Origin: Bacteroidales bacterium
GTDB taxonomy: Bacteria; Bacteroidota; Bacteroidia; Bacteroidales; VadinHA17
Assembly (NCBI GenBank): GCA_027028505.1
Contig: JALVJE010000081.1
Coordinates: 1-38,043, forward strand
Reading direction: 5' to 3'
Length of the DNA: 38,043 nt
The notes beneath the pieces were generated by a model. The model did no database searches. It had not been told where the DNA came from and saw only the letters and a program-made list of their open reading frames with translations. Numbering within the stretch: the first letter of the stretch is position 1; every line of letters starts with the position of its first letter. Both the position numbers and the translations under genes were made by a program. This document shows positions 29,354-37,641 of the stretch, one piece after another.

Positions 29354-31261
29354 ATGAGAACCATTATCCGCTTTTTTGAAGACAGCGTTGAGAAGTATGG
29401 CAACAACGTCTTCCTCTGGGAAAAAACCGACGGAAAATACAAAGGCGCAACCTACAAGGAGGTACATCATGAGACCGAGCGATTTGCTGCCGGCCTGTTG
29501 AGTATGGGCATCCGCAAGGGCGACCGTCTTTCCCTGCTCTCTGAAGGCCGTAATCTTTGGATGATCAGCGAGCTGGGCATCCTGTTCACAGGGGCTGTCA
29601 ATGTACCGCTGAGCGTAAAGCTGACACCCGACGAGGTGCGTTTCCGGGTGGCCCATTCCGAGTCGAGGATGGTCGTCGTCTCCCGCGGGCAACTGCCCAA
29701 GGTACGGGAGGTGGTTGCAGACATCCCCACCCTGGAGAAGGTGATCCTACTGGATGATATAGAGGACCTGAAAGAGAACGAGATCTTTGTGGGCGATCTG
29801 CTCGCCCGGGGGGATGAATTACTGAACAAAAACAAGGAACAGTTACAGCAGGCCAAGGATGCCGTTCATGAAGATGATTACGCCAACATCAGCTATACCT
29901 CCGGCACCACCGCCGACCCGAAAGGGATCATCCTGATGCACAAGAACTATGTGGTCAATGTGAACCAGGCCTACAGCATCATAGATATCCCGGAATACTG
30001 GAAGAGCCTGCTGATCCTGCCCTGGGACCATTCTTTCGCTCACACGGCGGGATTGTATGCTTTCATGGGGAAAGGCGCTTCCATTGCTTCCGTAGCCATC
30101 GGCAGGACCGCCATGGAGACCCTGAAAAACATCCCTATCAATATCAAAGAGGTCAAACCGTATCTCCTGTACAGCGTTCCCGCCCTGGCCAAGAACTTCA
30201 GAAAAAATATCGAGAAAGGGATCGCAGAGAAAGGAGAAAAAGTGGAGAAGCTTTTCCGGAAAGCCCTGAAAACAGCCTATAGATACAACAAAGAGGGTTT
30301 CAACAAAGGTGGCGGTTTAAGCTTTCTGAAAAAGCCGCTCCTGGCCCTGTATGACAAGATCATTTTTTCGAAAATACGTGAGAATTTCGGAGGCAACCTG
30401 CAGTATTTCATCGGAGGAGGCGCCCTGCTGGACATCGAGCTGCAGCGTTTCTTCTATGCGCTGGGTATCCCCATGTACCAGGGATACGGTCTTTCCGAGG
30501 CAGCCCCCATTATCTCGGCCAACTCCCCCAACAGGCACAAGCTAGGCTCGTCGGGTGTGATCGTCAAAGATCTGCAGCTCAGGATCCTCGACGAGGATGG
30601 CAACGAGATGCCGGTGGGAGAAAAGGGAGAGATCGTCGTGAAAGGGGACAATGTCATGGCCGGTTACTGGAAAAACGAAGAAGCCACCCGCGACACCCTG
30701 AAAGAGGGCTGGCTGTATACCGGCGACATGGGTTATCTGGACAAGGACGGCTTCCTCTATGTGCTGGGCCGTTTCAAGAGCCTGCTCATCGCTGATGATG
30801 GCGAAAAATACAGTCCCGAAGGGATCGAGGAGGCTTTCTCTGATGAGTCGCCTCTGATCGAGCAGGTGATGCTCTACAACAACCAAAACCCTTATACCAT
30901 CGCTCTGCTCTTCCCCAATGCCGAAGCTTTGAAGAAACGTCTCCGCCAGGAGGGCCTCGACCCTGCCTCCGACGAAGGGGTATCGGCCGCCCTGAACATG
31001 ATCGGACAGGAGCTCAGGGAATACCGTCCCGGCGGCAGGCACGCAGATATGTTCCCGCAGCGCTGGATGCCGGCAGCCATCGGCATCCTCGCCGAAGGGT
31101 TTACCGAAGAGAACGGGTTGCTTAACTCTACCATGAAAATGATCCGCGGCAAGATCACGGAGCGGTATCAGGAGATGATCGACTGGCTCTACACCCCGGA
31201 AGCCAAGGAGATCACCAACAACCGCAACAGGGAAGCCATGAAAAAGCTGCTGAGATCCTGA
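29354..31261 (+). CDS. Long-chain acyl-CoA synthetase (AMP-binding)
   Basis: An adenylate-forming enzyme of 635 residues that activates fatty acids to acyl-CoA through an acyl-AMP. The ATP-binding loop is YTSGTTADPKG (181-191). YQGYGLSEAAP is the A5-type motif and TGDMGYLDKDG the A7 motif. The usual GRxK region reads GRFKSLLIADDGEKYSPEGIE. The conserved C-terminal lysine lies in NSTMKMIRGKI. The helical insertion around 290-340 (many Lys and aromatics) is typical of bacterial and eukaryotic long-chain synthetases. The chain-length preference cannot be read. It stands between the kinase-like gene and the SusD-like lipoprotein and is followed by a terminator-like stem, so it may be a single-gene unit. 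Confidence 0.92.
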   Translation: MRTIIRFFEDSVEKYGNNVFLWEKTDGKYKGATYKEVHHETERFAAGLLSMGIRKGDRLSLLSEGRNLWMISELGILFTGAVNVPLSVKLTPDEVRFRVAHSESRMVVVSRGQLPKVREVVADIPTLEKVILLDDIEDLKENEIFVGDLLARGDELLNKNKEQLQQAKDAVHEDDYANISYTSGTTADPKGIILMHKNYVVNVNQAYSIIDIPEYWKSLLILPWDHSFAHTAGLYAFMGKGASIASVAIGRTAMETLKNIPINIKEVKPYLLYSVPALAKNFRKNIEKGIAEKGEKVEKLFRKALKTAYRYNKEGFNKGGGLSFLKKPLLALYDKIIFSKIRENFGGNLQYFIGGGALLDIELQRFFYALGIPMYQGYGLSEAAPIISANSPNRHKLGSSGVIVKDLQLRILDEDGNEMPVGEKGEIVVKGDNVMAGYWKNEEATRDTLKEGWLYTGDMGYLDKDGFLYVLGRFKSLLIADDGEKYSPEGIEEAFSDESPLIEQVMLYNNQNPYTIALLFPNAEALKKRLRQEGLDPASDEGVSAALNMIGQELREYRPGGRHADMFPQRWMPAAIGILAEGFTEENGLLNSTMKMIRGKITERYQEMIDWLYTPEAKEITNNRNREAMKKLLRS

Positions 31262-31288
31262 ACGGTCCACGGACAAAAATACCATAAA

Positions 31289-31324
31289 ACAGACAGGGGC
31301 TCATGATCTTACGCCCCTGTTCGT
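31289..31324 (+). terminator. Probable terminator after the acyl-CoA synthetase
   Basis: ACAGGGGC (31293-31300) and GCCCCTGT (31313-31320) pair perfectly around a 12-nt loop. An outer AAAC/GTTT pairing continues beyond a 2-by-2 internal loop. The following T-rich tract (TTCGTTTATT) is short. Confidence 0.6.
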
Positions 31325-31417
31325 TTATTGTACAGAATGGTCCTGATGTAACGGCATACTATTTGTTACTCACATGCAAAAATATCATCCATACACACCT
31401 CCAAAAAACAGATAAGA

Positions 31418-32920
31418 ATGTTGAAACGGCTCATTCCATTTGTGTTCCTGCCTGCATCTCTCCTGATCTTTCTCTCCTCCTGCGGCAGTTTGGATGTGGA
31501 CCCCCACCTGCCGGGACCCGGTGATGTGCTGCAGACGCCGGAAGAGCTGCTGGAGGCCTCGGCAAAACTGTATAAGGAGTGGTTCAATACCACCCATGCT
31601 GTGAACAGTCCGGCACTGGCCCTGGCCACGGCCGCCGACCAGCTCACCACCAGCGATGGCCTGGCAGCTGCCAAAGACATGGCCCTGGAACCACGACAAC
31701 CTTTCAACAACGACCCAGGTTATTCTTACATGCATGTCACCGAAGATTTCTGGGCCAAAAGCTACCAGATCGTTCTGCTTGCCAACGACATCCTCCGGGC
31801 TATGGAAGATGATCAGACCATCATGTACGAAGGAAAGGATATCAAACCCATGCTGACGGCCTGGGCCTACTTCATCCGGGGCATCGGTTACGGGTACCTG
31901 GGACTGCTCTTCGACAAAGCCAACCTGGTGGATGTCCATACGCCTTTGCCTGTGGAAAAATTCTCGGATTATCACGAGGTGATCCCCTTCGCCCTTTCCT
32001 CGCTGGATACAGCCATTACCATCTCGCAGTCACACACTTTTGACCTTCCGGACGATTTTATCCGGGGTGTGACGATGGACTCGCAGGGACTCAGCCGCCT
32101 GGCCTCTTCCTATGCAGCCCGGATCCTTGCCTCCTGGCCCCGTAACGAACAGGACATGCAGTATGTCTCCTGGCAAGAGGTACTGGACCATGCCACGGCC
32201 GGGATCACGGAGGATCTCACCCCTGTGACCGACAACGACACCTGGAAAGATGAAGCAAGAAAATTCGCTATCTCCGCCCAGTGGGGAGGCGTCGATCTGC
32301 GCATCCTTCATCTCCTCGACCCTGCCTACCCGGCCAGGTGGCCTGCCGATAACAGCTCCTGGGACACCCCTGACGGCCAGCGGCCCGACAGCAGCCTGCT
32401 CAGCAGTGACGACGCCCGTGCCCACAGCGATCTGGAGTGGTCGCCTCCCAAAGAGACCGGCACCCCTTATTACCTCAACACGCTGTACAAACCAGCTCTG
32501 TATAACGACTGGGCTGTAGATGCATCAGGACCGGTGCCCGAGTTCACCGTCACCGAGAACGACCTGCTCGCTGCCGAGGCGCTGGCACGCCTGGGCAGGA
32601 CCAGCGAGGCCGTCACGATCCTCAACAACGGCAGCCGCACCACACGGGGACACCTGCCTCCGCTGGCCTCCGGCGCCACCACGAAGGAAGTGCTGGACGC
32701 CATCTTCTATGAAAGGGATATTGAGCTGATGCTGACGGGTACAGGACTTTCCTTTTTCGACATGCGCCGCCGCAACATGCTGCAGACAGGCACTCCGCTG
32801 CATTTCCCCGTACCCGGCAAAGAGCTGCAGATCATGGGGCTCGATATCTATACCTTCGGAGGTGCGGACCATGCCGACGGCATCAATACCTCCAATGGAG
32901 GATGGGGAGGGGGAGGATGA
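31418..32920 (+). CDS. SusD/RagB-like outer-membrane lipoprotein, orphan
   Basis: A 500-residue lipoprotein with a signal peptide and lipobox LSSC, lipidated at Cys22. The next residues, GSLDVDP, carry early acidic residues that favour surface export in Bacteroidota. The helical, TPR-like body and the C-terminal signature FYERDIELMLTGTGLSFFDMRRR match the SusD/RagB group, which delivers glycans or peptides to a SusC-type TonB-dependent transporter. LHFPVPGKELQIMGL is the usual end segment, after which a Gly-rich tail (GGWGGGG) is added. There is no SusC gene on either side: upstream is acyl-CoA synthetase, downstream a repeat region. The TGA stop is the first part of a heptamer array. Confidence 0.85.
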   Translation: MLKRLIPFVFLPASLLIFLSSCGSLDVDPHLPGPGDVLQTPEELLEASAKLYKEWFNTTHAVNSPALALATAADQLTTSDGLAAAKDMALEPRQPFNNDPGYSYMHVTEDFWAKSYQIVLLANDILRAMEDDQTIMYEGKDIKPMLTAWAYFIRGIGYGYLGLLFDKANLVDVHTPLPVEKFSDYHEVIPFALSSLDTAITISQSHTFDLPDDFIRGVTMDSQGLSRLASSYAARILASWPRNEQDMQYVSWQEVLDHATAGITEDLTPVTDNDTWKDEARKFAISAQWGGVDLRILHLLDPAYPARWPADNSSWDTPDGQRPDSSLLSSDDARAHSDLEWSPPKETGTPYYLNTLYKPALYNDWAVDASGPVPEFTVTENDLLAAEALARLGRTSEAVTILNNGSRTTRGHLPPLASGATTKEVLDAIFYERDIELMLTGTGLSFFDMRRRNMLQTGTPLHFPVPGKELQIMGLDIYTFGGADHADGINTSNGGWGGGG

Positions 32921-33009
32921 AGCTCGAAGTGCGAAGCGCGATGCTCGAATGATGAACACCGAATACAGAATTTCGAATGATGAATTCTGATTTTTGAATT
33001 TTGAATGAC
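32919..33009 (+). repeat. Heptamer-register array from the SusD-like stop codon (13 units)
   Basis: The GA of the TGA stop opens the first word. GAAGCTC, GAAGTGC, GAAGCGC, GATGCTC, GAATGAT, GAACACC, GAATACA, GAATTTC, GAATGAT, GAATTCT, GATTTTT, GAATTTT and GAATGAC follow without a single register slip. TACTTAA comes next, the same heptamer that ends the array at 34177-34239. Confidence 0.93.
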
Positions 33010-33013
33010 TACT

Positions 33014-33061
33014 TAATTTCGCGAGCGCCAGCGAGCTAATTTCGGCTGCGTAGCAGCCTAA
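33014..33061 (+). repeat. CTAATTTC-separated GC-rich modules, copy 1
   Basis: TAATTTCG leads into a mirror-symmetric module (GAGCG-CCA-GCGAG). CTAATTTC follows, then a perfect hairpin, GGCTGC-GTA-GCAGCC (33044-33058), and CTAATGAC. The same series with an extra insert occurs at 34341-34427. Confidence 0.8.
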
Positions 33062-33116
33062 TGACAATTGAATGACTACTGTATGACTATCGTATGACCA
33101 CTGAATGACAATTGAA
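33062..33116 (+). repeat. 11-bp tandem repeat (5 units)
   Basis: Five units of exactly 11 bp: TGACAATTGAA, TGACTACTGTA, TGACTATCGTA, TGACCACTGAA and TGACAATTGAA. All share TGAC and a final TGAA-like half. The period is close to one DNA helical turn. The array lies between the convergent SusD-like and LolA-like genes. Confidence 0.88.
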
Positions 33117-33152
33117 TCCCCCTAAACATTGACCGTAAGCCAGGTAAAAACT

Positions 33153-34034
33153 CTATTTCAGCGACTCTTTGGTGAAGAGAGCATCATCTACCGGCACATT
33201 GAATTCCACCTTTGTAAACTCCATGACCATTTTGCCACCGCCGGGCTGTCCCTGGGGTGTGCCCATACCGCCCCCCCGTCCCTGCGGAGGAGTACGTCCG
33301 CCGCCCCCTCCGGGGTGACCTTGTCCCATACCCCCGCGGCCTCCCCGGCCTCCGGCAGCTTTTCCCTGTGAACCCGACGGCATGCTCCGCTCCACCTCCG
33401 ACACACGGTGGAAAGCCACCATCACGCCATCCACATTCCGGTAATCCCCGTATCTGACCGTGCGTTTGATCTTATTACCCCTGATCTCCGCCTGATCAGT
33501 CTCTTTCAGTAACAGACCATTGTCTTTCCTTATATAGAACTGGTGGACCGAACCGTCCGGTCTCTTCATACGGATCACATATACGGCAACCTTTTCTTTC
33601 TTGTTCTTATTCCTGACATGGATCTCCTTCTCCCCTGCCAGGGTCAGATGTGCTTTCACATCCTGCCAGCGGGCAAGGTATCCTCCCAGACGGACACGGT
33701 CCTCCAGACCCTGCGCCAGCCGCTCCGGCAGAGGCCGTATGTCCCCGGAGCGGGGCGACAGCATCCATCCTTCCCGGCCGTCATACACCTGTACCATCTT
33801 CATCCCGCGCATCTCCGATTCGTAACGTATCTGTTGCCCCCGGGTCCATATTGTAAAAGGCAAAGCACCCTTTCCCCGGATATTTTCTCCTGTGATATGC
33901 ATACTCCTTACCTTGGAAAGGGAAGCATATCCCATAGCTTCGGCATGGGCTTTCAGCAATGAATCAAGGTCCTGCGAATAGAGGGATACGGCAGAAACAA
34001 ACAATACTGCGACAAGGAAAGATAATTTTTTCAT
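33153..34034 (-). CDS. LolA-like secreted protein with Gly-rich insertion
   Basis: A 293-residue exported protein resembling the outer-membrane lipoprotein-sorting (LolA/LolB fold) group. The signal peptide MKKLSFLVAVLFVSAVSLYSQ ends near residue 20. The mature part has the expected beta pattern: SMHITGENIRG, MKMVQVYDGREGWMLSP, KVAVYVIRMKRPDGS and QFYIRKDNGLLLKET, typical of a lipid-binding half-barrel. Residues 221-267 are a Gly/Arg/Pro/Gln low-complexity stretch inserted before the last strand (MVMEFTKVEFNVPVDDALF). ATG 34034 is chosen because it starts the signal peptide; the open frame extends upstream without meaning. The true cargo is unknown and a structural or lipid-carrying role is inferred. 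It is convergent with the SusD-like gene. Confidence 0.82.
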   Translation of the reverse strand: MKKLSFLVAVLFVSAVSLYSQDLDSLLKAHAEAMGYASLSKVRSMHITGENIRGKGALPFTIWTRGQQIRYESEMRGMKMVQVYDGREGWMLSPRSGDIRPLPERLAQGLEDRVRLGGYLARWQDVKAHLTLAGEKEIHVRNKNKKEKVAVYVIRMKRPDGSVHQFYIRKDNGLLLKETDQAEIRGNKIKRTVRYGDYRNVDGVMVAFHRVSEVERSMPSGSQGKAAGGRGGRGGMGQGHPGGGGGRTPPQGRGGGMGTPQGQPGGGKMVMEFTKVEFNVPVDDALFTKESLK

Positions 34035-34176
34035 AACTTGAACTTTGATCGATTTTATTTTTTGACAAATCAGAACCATCATATATTCCGGCACCGGATC
34101 TGTTTTTCTGACAAAACGGCAAGAAAATATTTGTGGAATGGTATTTGCCCGGATGAAGAAGGCAAAAGGCAAAAGT

Positions 34177-34239
34177 GAATATCGAATTTTGAATTTTGAA
34201 TTTTGATTTCTGAATGATAATTTATGATTAACTACTTAA
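34177..34239 (+). repeat. Heptamer-register array (9 units)
   Basis: GAATATC, GAATTTT three times, GATTTCT, GAATGAT, AATTTAT, GATTAAC and TACTTAA in one register. GAATTTT, GATTTCT, GAATGAT and TACTTAA are shared with the arrays at 18943 and 32919. Confidence 0.85.
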
Positions 34240-34258
34240 TTACGCGACCAGCGGGAGC

Positions 34259-34427
34259 TAATTTCACGAGCGCCAGCGAGTAAATTTCGCGAGCGCCAGC
34301 GAGCTAATTTCTACCTAATTTCATCCCGACGTAGTCGGGGTTAATTTCGCGAGCGTTAGCGAGCTAATTTCGGCTGCGCTGCGCCTTCGCGTAGCCGCTT
34401 CGGCGAAGCAAGGTAGCAGCCTAATGA
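34259..34427 (+). repeat. CTAATTTC-separated GC-rich modules, copy 2 with nested insertion
   Basis: TAATTTC or TAAATTTC alternates with GC-rich pieces. Two are GAGCG-CCA-GCGAG, one is the hairpin CCCGAC-GTA-GTCGGG (34325-34339) and one is GAGCG-TTA-GCGAG. The last is GGCTGCG (34372-34378) and TAGCAGCC (34414-34421) separated by 35 nt. In copy 1 those two halves are joined directly, so the 35 nt look inserted. Confidence 0.78.
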
Positions 34428-34504
34428 CTTATTGAATGAGATTATATGACTACCGAATACAGAATAAGGCTGAAGGAAATTCGAAACTTTGAACAAAGAT
34501 CATC

Positions 34505-36742
34505 ATGAGTACGAAAGAAGTTAACGACAGATATAACAGGATCAACCGGCTGGTGGCCACACAGCGGCTGAAGAAGGCGCTGGAGGACCTGGGCGACCTG
34601 ATCACTATGACGCGGCTGGGAGAGTTCAGCGGCACGCTGGAGAACCTCAACACCACCTACGAGAATATGCTCAAATACACCCTGCAGGGGGTGAACGATC
34701 CCGAGCGGATGAATATCTACAACCATCTGCGCCGCTCCATCATCGACCTGAACACCCGCATCAAGGGGAAGATCCTGGAGCGGGATCCTGCCCTGCAGAC
34801 CTCGGTGCTGAAAAGGGACCTCGCCGTACGGCAGCGCCTCAGCGGCAACGAGTTCGTGAATACCCTGGATGATCTCTATTTCCGGAAAGACATTGATGAG
34901 CTGCTGCAGGGCGATCATGGCCTCACCTCCCCCCTGCCGGGAGAATACCGTAAACATCACGAGACCATACGCAATATCTTCAATTTCTTCTGGCTCTCCG
35001 ACAGCTATGATGCCGCCGCCCGGGAGCTGGCAGAGCTCACCCTCGATCACAGCAAGTTCGCCTGGCATGAGAGAGCCCTTTTTGTGAGCGCGGTCACCCT
35101 CTCCCTCTTCCGCTATTTCGACCCGGAGAAATTCGTCATCCTCCACCGTTACTTCCTCGACCAGGAGACGGAGGTGGCTGAAAGGAGCCTCACAGGCCTG
35201 ATGATGGCCTTTTACCTGTATGATGATATCCTCTTCCTTTACCCTCAGCTGGAAGAGATCCTGGCCGGTCTGGCCGAGGAGAAGAAGATCGCCGGCGACC
35301 TCGAAGCGATCACCCTCCAGATCATCCGCTCGAAAGAGACCGAGCAGATCACAAAAAAGCTGAAAGAGGAGATCATCCCCGAGATCACGAAGATGGGGCC
35401 CAACCTGCAGGAGAAACTGAAGCTGGACGAACTGATCCCGAAAGATTTTCTCGAGGACAAGAACCCCGACTGGTCGAGGGTCTTCAAAGGCTCCGAGAAC
35501 CTGTACCAGAAGATGGAAGAGTTTTCCCAGATGCAGATGGAAGGGGCCGATGTCTTCATGTCGGCTTTCGCCCACCTGAAGAATTTCTCTTTCTTCGAAG
35601 AGATCATGAACTGGTTCGTTCCCTTCTTCCCCGACAATCCCGTCATCGACGAGGCACTGGGTCAGGAAGATACCGGATTCGACAAGAACACCTTCATCGA
35701 AGGGCTGTACAAAACACCCTTCATCTGCAACTCGGACAAATACTCTTTCTGCCTGAACCTGCGGATCATGCCTTCAGCACAGAAAGGCCTGCTCGTCAAC
35801 CTTTTCAATGCCGAGCTGGAAGGTCTGAAAGAGATGAATGAAGAGGACAGTATCCTGCGGCCCGACAACAAGTCGAAGATCATCTACACCCAGTACATCC
35901 AGGACCTGTACCGTTTCTTCAAACTGCATCCTTTCCGCCATGAATTTGACGATCTCTTCTCCAGGCCGCTGGATCTGTACAACAGCCGGTTCTTCGGCCG
36001 TCTGGTAAAAGGGACCACGCTGAAAGAAAGGATCGGGGAGTATTACTTTGAACACGACCGGTACGAGGAGGCTCTCAGCATCTTCCGCCAGCTGCAGAAA
36101 GAACAGGAGACGCCCTCCTACGAACTGCTGGAGAAAATGGGATATGCCTCGCAGAAGCTGAAGAACTACGCAGAGGCGCTCACCTGGTACAAGCAGGCAG
36201 AGATCTTCGACACCCACCGGAAATGGCTGGTCAAGAAGATCGCTTTCTGTCACCGGGCCCTGAAACAGCCGGAGGAAGCCCTGAAATATTACAAGGAGGC
36301 CGAGGCCAACGAACCGGACAACCTGTACATACAGGCTTCCATCGGACATTGTTACCTGGACATGGAGAAATTTGACGAGGCACTCAAATATTATTTCAAG
36401 GTGGAGTACCACCAGCCGGACAACATCCGCATCTGGCGGCCCATCGCCTGGTGCTATTTCGTCACCGGCAAGCTGGAAGAGTCCAAAAAATACTACGACA
36501 AGATCCTGGAAAAAGATCCGCTGCGTCACGACCTGCTGAATGCCGGCCATGTGGCATGGGCCCTGGGCAACCGCAGTGACGCCATACGTCTCTACCAGCA
36601 GGCTTACAAAGCAGGAGGAGGCGACTTTCGGGCGTTCCTGAAGATCTTCGAGGCCGACAAACCCTGGCTCATAAAGAACGGCATCGATCCCGACGAGATC
36701 CCGTTGGTTCTGGATTATCTGGATTATACCCTTCCGGAGTGA
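34505..36742 (+). CDS. Large TPR-repeat protein
   Basis: A 745-residue cytoplasmic-type protein with no signal peptide or membrane segment. The N-terminal 500 residues are helical and match no domain I know. The C-terminal part (about 525-700) contains consecutive tetratricopeptide repeats with the usual spacing: GEYYFEHDRYEEALSIFRQL, GYASQKLKNYAEALTWYKQAE, AFCHRALKQPEEALKYYKEAE, GHCYLDMEKFDEALKYYFKVE and AWCYFVTGKLEESKKYYDKIL. TPR domains mediate protein interactions, so a scaffold or adaptor role is likely; the partner is unknown. The codon use is like the neighbours. The TGA stop begins a run of GAGTGTG heptamers. Confidence 0.85.
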   Translation: MSTKEVNDRYNRINRLVATQRLKKALEDLGDLITMTRLGEFSGTLENLNTTYENMLKYTLQGVNDPERMNIYNHLRRSIIDLNTRIKGKILERDPALQTSVLKRDLAVRQRLSGNEFVNTLDDLYFRKDIDELLQGDHGLTSPLPGEYRKHHETIRNIFNFFWLSDSYDAAARELAELTLDHSKFAWHERALFVSAVTLSLFRYFDPEKFVILHRYFLDQETEVAERSLTGLMMAFYLYDDILFLYPQLEEILAGLAEEKKIAGDLEAITLQIIRSKETEQITKKLKEEIIPEITKMGPNLQEKLKLDELIPKDFLEDKNPDWSRVFKGSENLYQKMEEFSQMQMEGADVFMSAFAHLKNFSFFEEIMNWFVPFFPDNPVIDEALGQEDTGFDKNTFIEGLYKTPFICNSDKYSFCLNLRIMPSAQKGLLVNLFNAELEGLKEMNEEDSILRPDNKSKIIYTQYIQDLYRFFKLHPFRHEFDDLFSRPLDLYNSRFFGRLVKGTTLKERIGEYYFEHDRYEEALSIFRQLQKEQETPSYELLEKMGYASQKLKNYAEALTWYKQAEIFDTHRKWLVKKIAFCHRALKQPEEALKYYKEAEANEPDNLYIQASIGHCYLDMEKFDEALKYYFKVEYHQPDNIRIWRPIAWCYFVTGKLEESKKYYDKILEKDPLRHDLLNAGHVAWALGNRSDAIRLYQQAYKAGGGDFRAFLKIFEADKPWLIKNGIDPDEIPLVLDYLDYTLPE

Positions 36743-36954
36743 GTGTGGAGTGTGGAGTACTTGGAGTGCCTAAAGTTAAAAGTTAGAGGATCGGGCTATT
36801 CACTATCTCATCCTCGCATCATCGCTTCATCTCTTTATCTCTTTATCTCTTCATCAATATTATTCTCTCACTGCTCATCGCTCTTTGCAGATCTACCTTG
36901 TACCCAGCAACCTTAAAAAAGTTTGGAGTGTGGAGTTTGGAGTGCCTCAGGCAA
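36741..36954 (+). repeat. Repeat-filled spacer between the TPR gene and aqpZ
   Basis: GAGTGTG twice and GAGTACT (36741-36761) start at the stop codon. An octamer array (36816-36855: GCATCATC, GCTTCATC, TCTTTATC twice, TCTTCATC) follows, then TACCTTG, TACCCAG and CAACCTT (36894-36914). GTTTGGA, GTGTGGA and GTTTGGA (36921-36941) end next to the aqpZ stop codon. No gene is seen. Confidence 0.8.
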
Positions 36955-37641
36955 TTATTCTTCCACCGGCGAGACATACTTATATACCACTCCCGCCAGG
37001 ATTGCACCTACTATCGGAGCCACCCAGAACAGCCATAACTGATTCAATGCCCAACCTCCTGCAAAGATAGCCTGGCTGGTGCTCCTGGCAGGGTTAACAG
37101 AGGTATTTGTCACCGGAATGCTTATCAGATGGATCAGGGTCAGCCCCAGACCTATTGCCAGTCCGGCAAAACCTTTGGGAGCTTTGGGATGCGTGGCACC
37201 CAGAATGATGACAAGAAACATAAAGGTCATCACGATCTCTGTCACCAGCGCCGATAGCATGCTGTACCCGCCGGGTGAATGTTCGCCATACCCGTTGGAA
37301 GCAAACCCGCCAAGCTCAAACCCCGGTTTGCCGGTTGCTATGATGTAGAGCACCGCTGCCCCTGCAATACCCCCCAGTACCTGGGAAATGATATAAGGCA
37401 GCACCTCCTTCTTGTCAAAACGTCCCCCGATCCATAGACCGACGGATACGGCCGGATTAAAATGGGCGCCTGAAACATGACCCACCGCATACACCATGGT
37501 CAGAACGGTGAGACCGAAAGCAATGGCCACCCCGGCAAATCCGATCCCCAGTTCCGGATATGCCGCAGCCAGCACTGCACTTCCGCAGCCTCCCAGTACC
37601 AACCAGAAGGTTCCTATGAATTCTGCAACTAATTTTTTCAT
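36955..37641 (-). CDS. aqpZ: Aquaporin Z
   Basis: A water channel of 228 residues with six transmembrane helices and two half-helix loops carrying the NPA boxes HFNPAVS (60-66) and SVNPARS (181-187). The selectivity-filter residues are Phe42, His171, Thr180 and Arg186. They correspond to the four residues of E. coli AqpZ and indicate a strict water channel rather than a glycerol facilitator. [20 protein letters not shown] is nearly identical to that protein. ATG 37641 ([18 protein letters not shown]) is the canonical start; nine further upstream codons are open but unlike the family. The AT-rich DNA upstream must contain its promoter, but I find no clean box. Confidence 0.96.
   Translation of the reverse strand: MKKLVAEFIGTFWLVLGGCGSAVLAAAYPELGIGFAGVAIAFGLTVLTMVYAVGHVSGAHFNPAVSVGLWIGGRFDKKEVLPYIISQVLGGIAGAAVLYIIATGKPGFELGGFASNGYGEHSPGGYSMLSALVTEIVMTFMFLVIILGATHPKAPKGFAGLAIGLGLTLIHLISIPVTNTSVNPARSTSQAIFAGGWALNQLWLFWVAPIVGAILAGVVYKYVSPVEE

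Larger units (their letters stand above)
34035..34504. other. Divergent, repeat-filled intergenic region
   Basis: No gene is visible. The first 110 bases upstream of the LolA-like gene are AT-rich and probably hold its promoter, though no clean TAnnTTTG is found. Then come a heptamer array (34177-34239), several CTAATTTC-separated GC-rich modules (34259-34427) and a short GAATGAG-type stretch before ATG 34505. Confidence 0.7.

Noticed and set aside
31350..31365. TACTATTTG as a promoter for the SusD-like gene
   Set aside because: Three instead of two bases separate TA and TTTG and there is no -33 element, so I did not list it.
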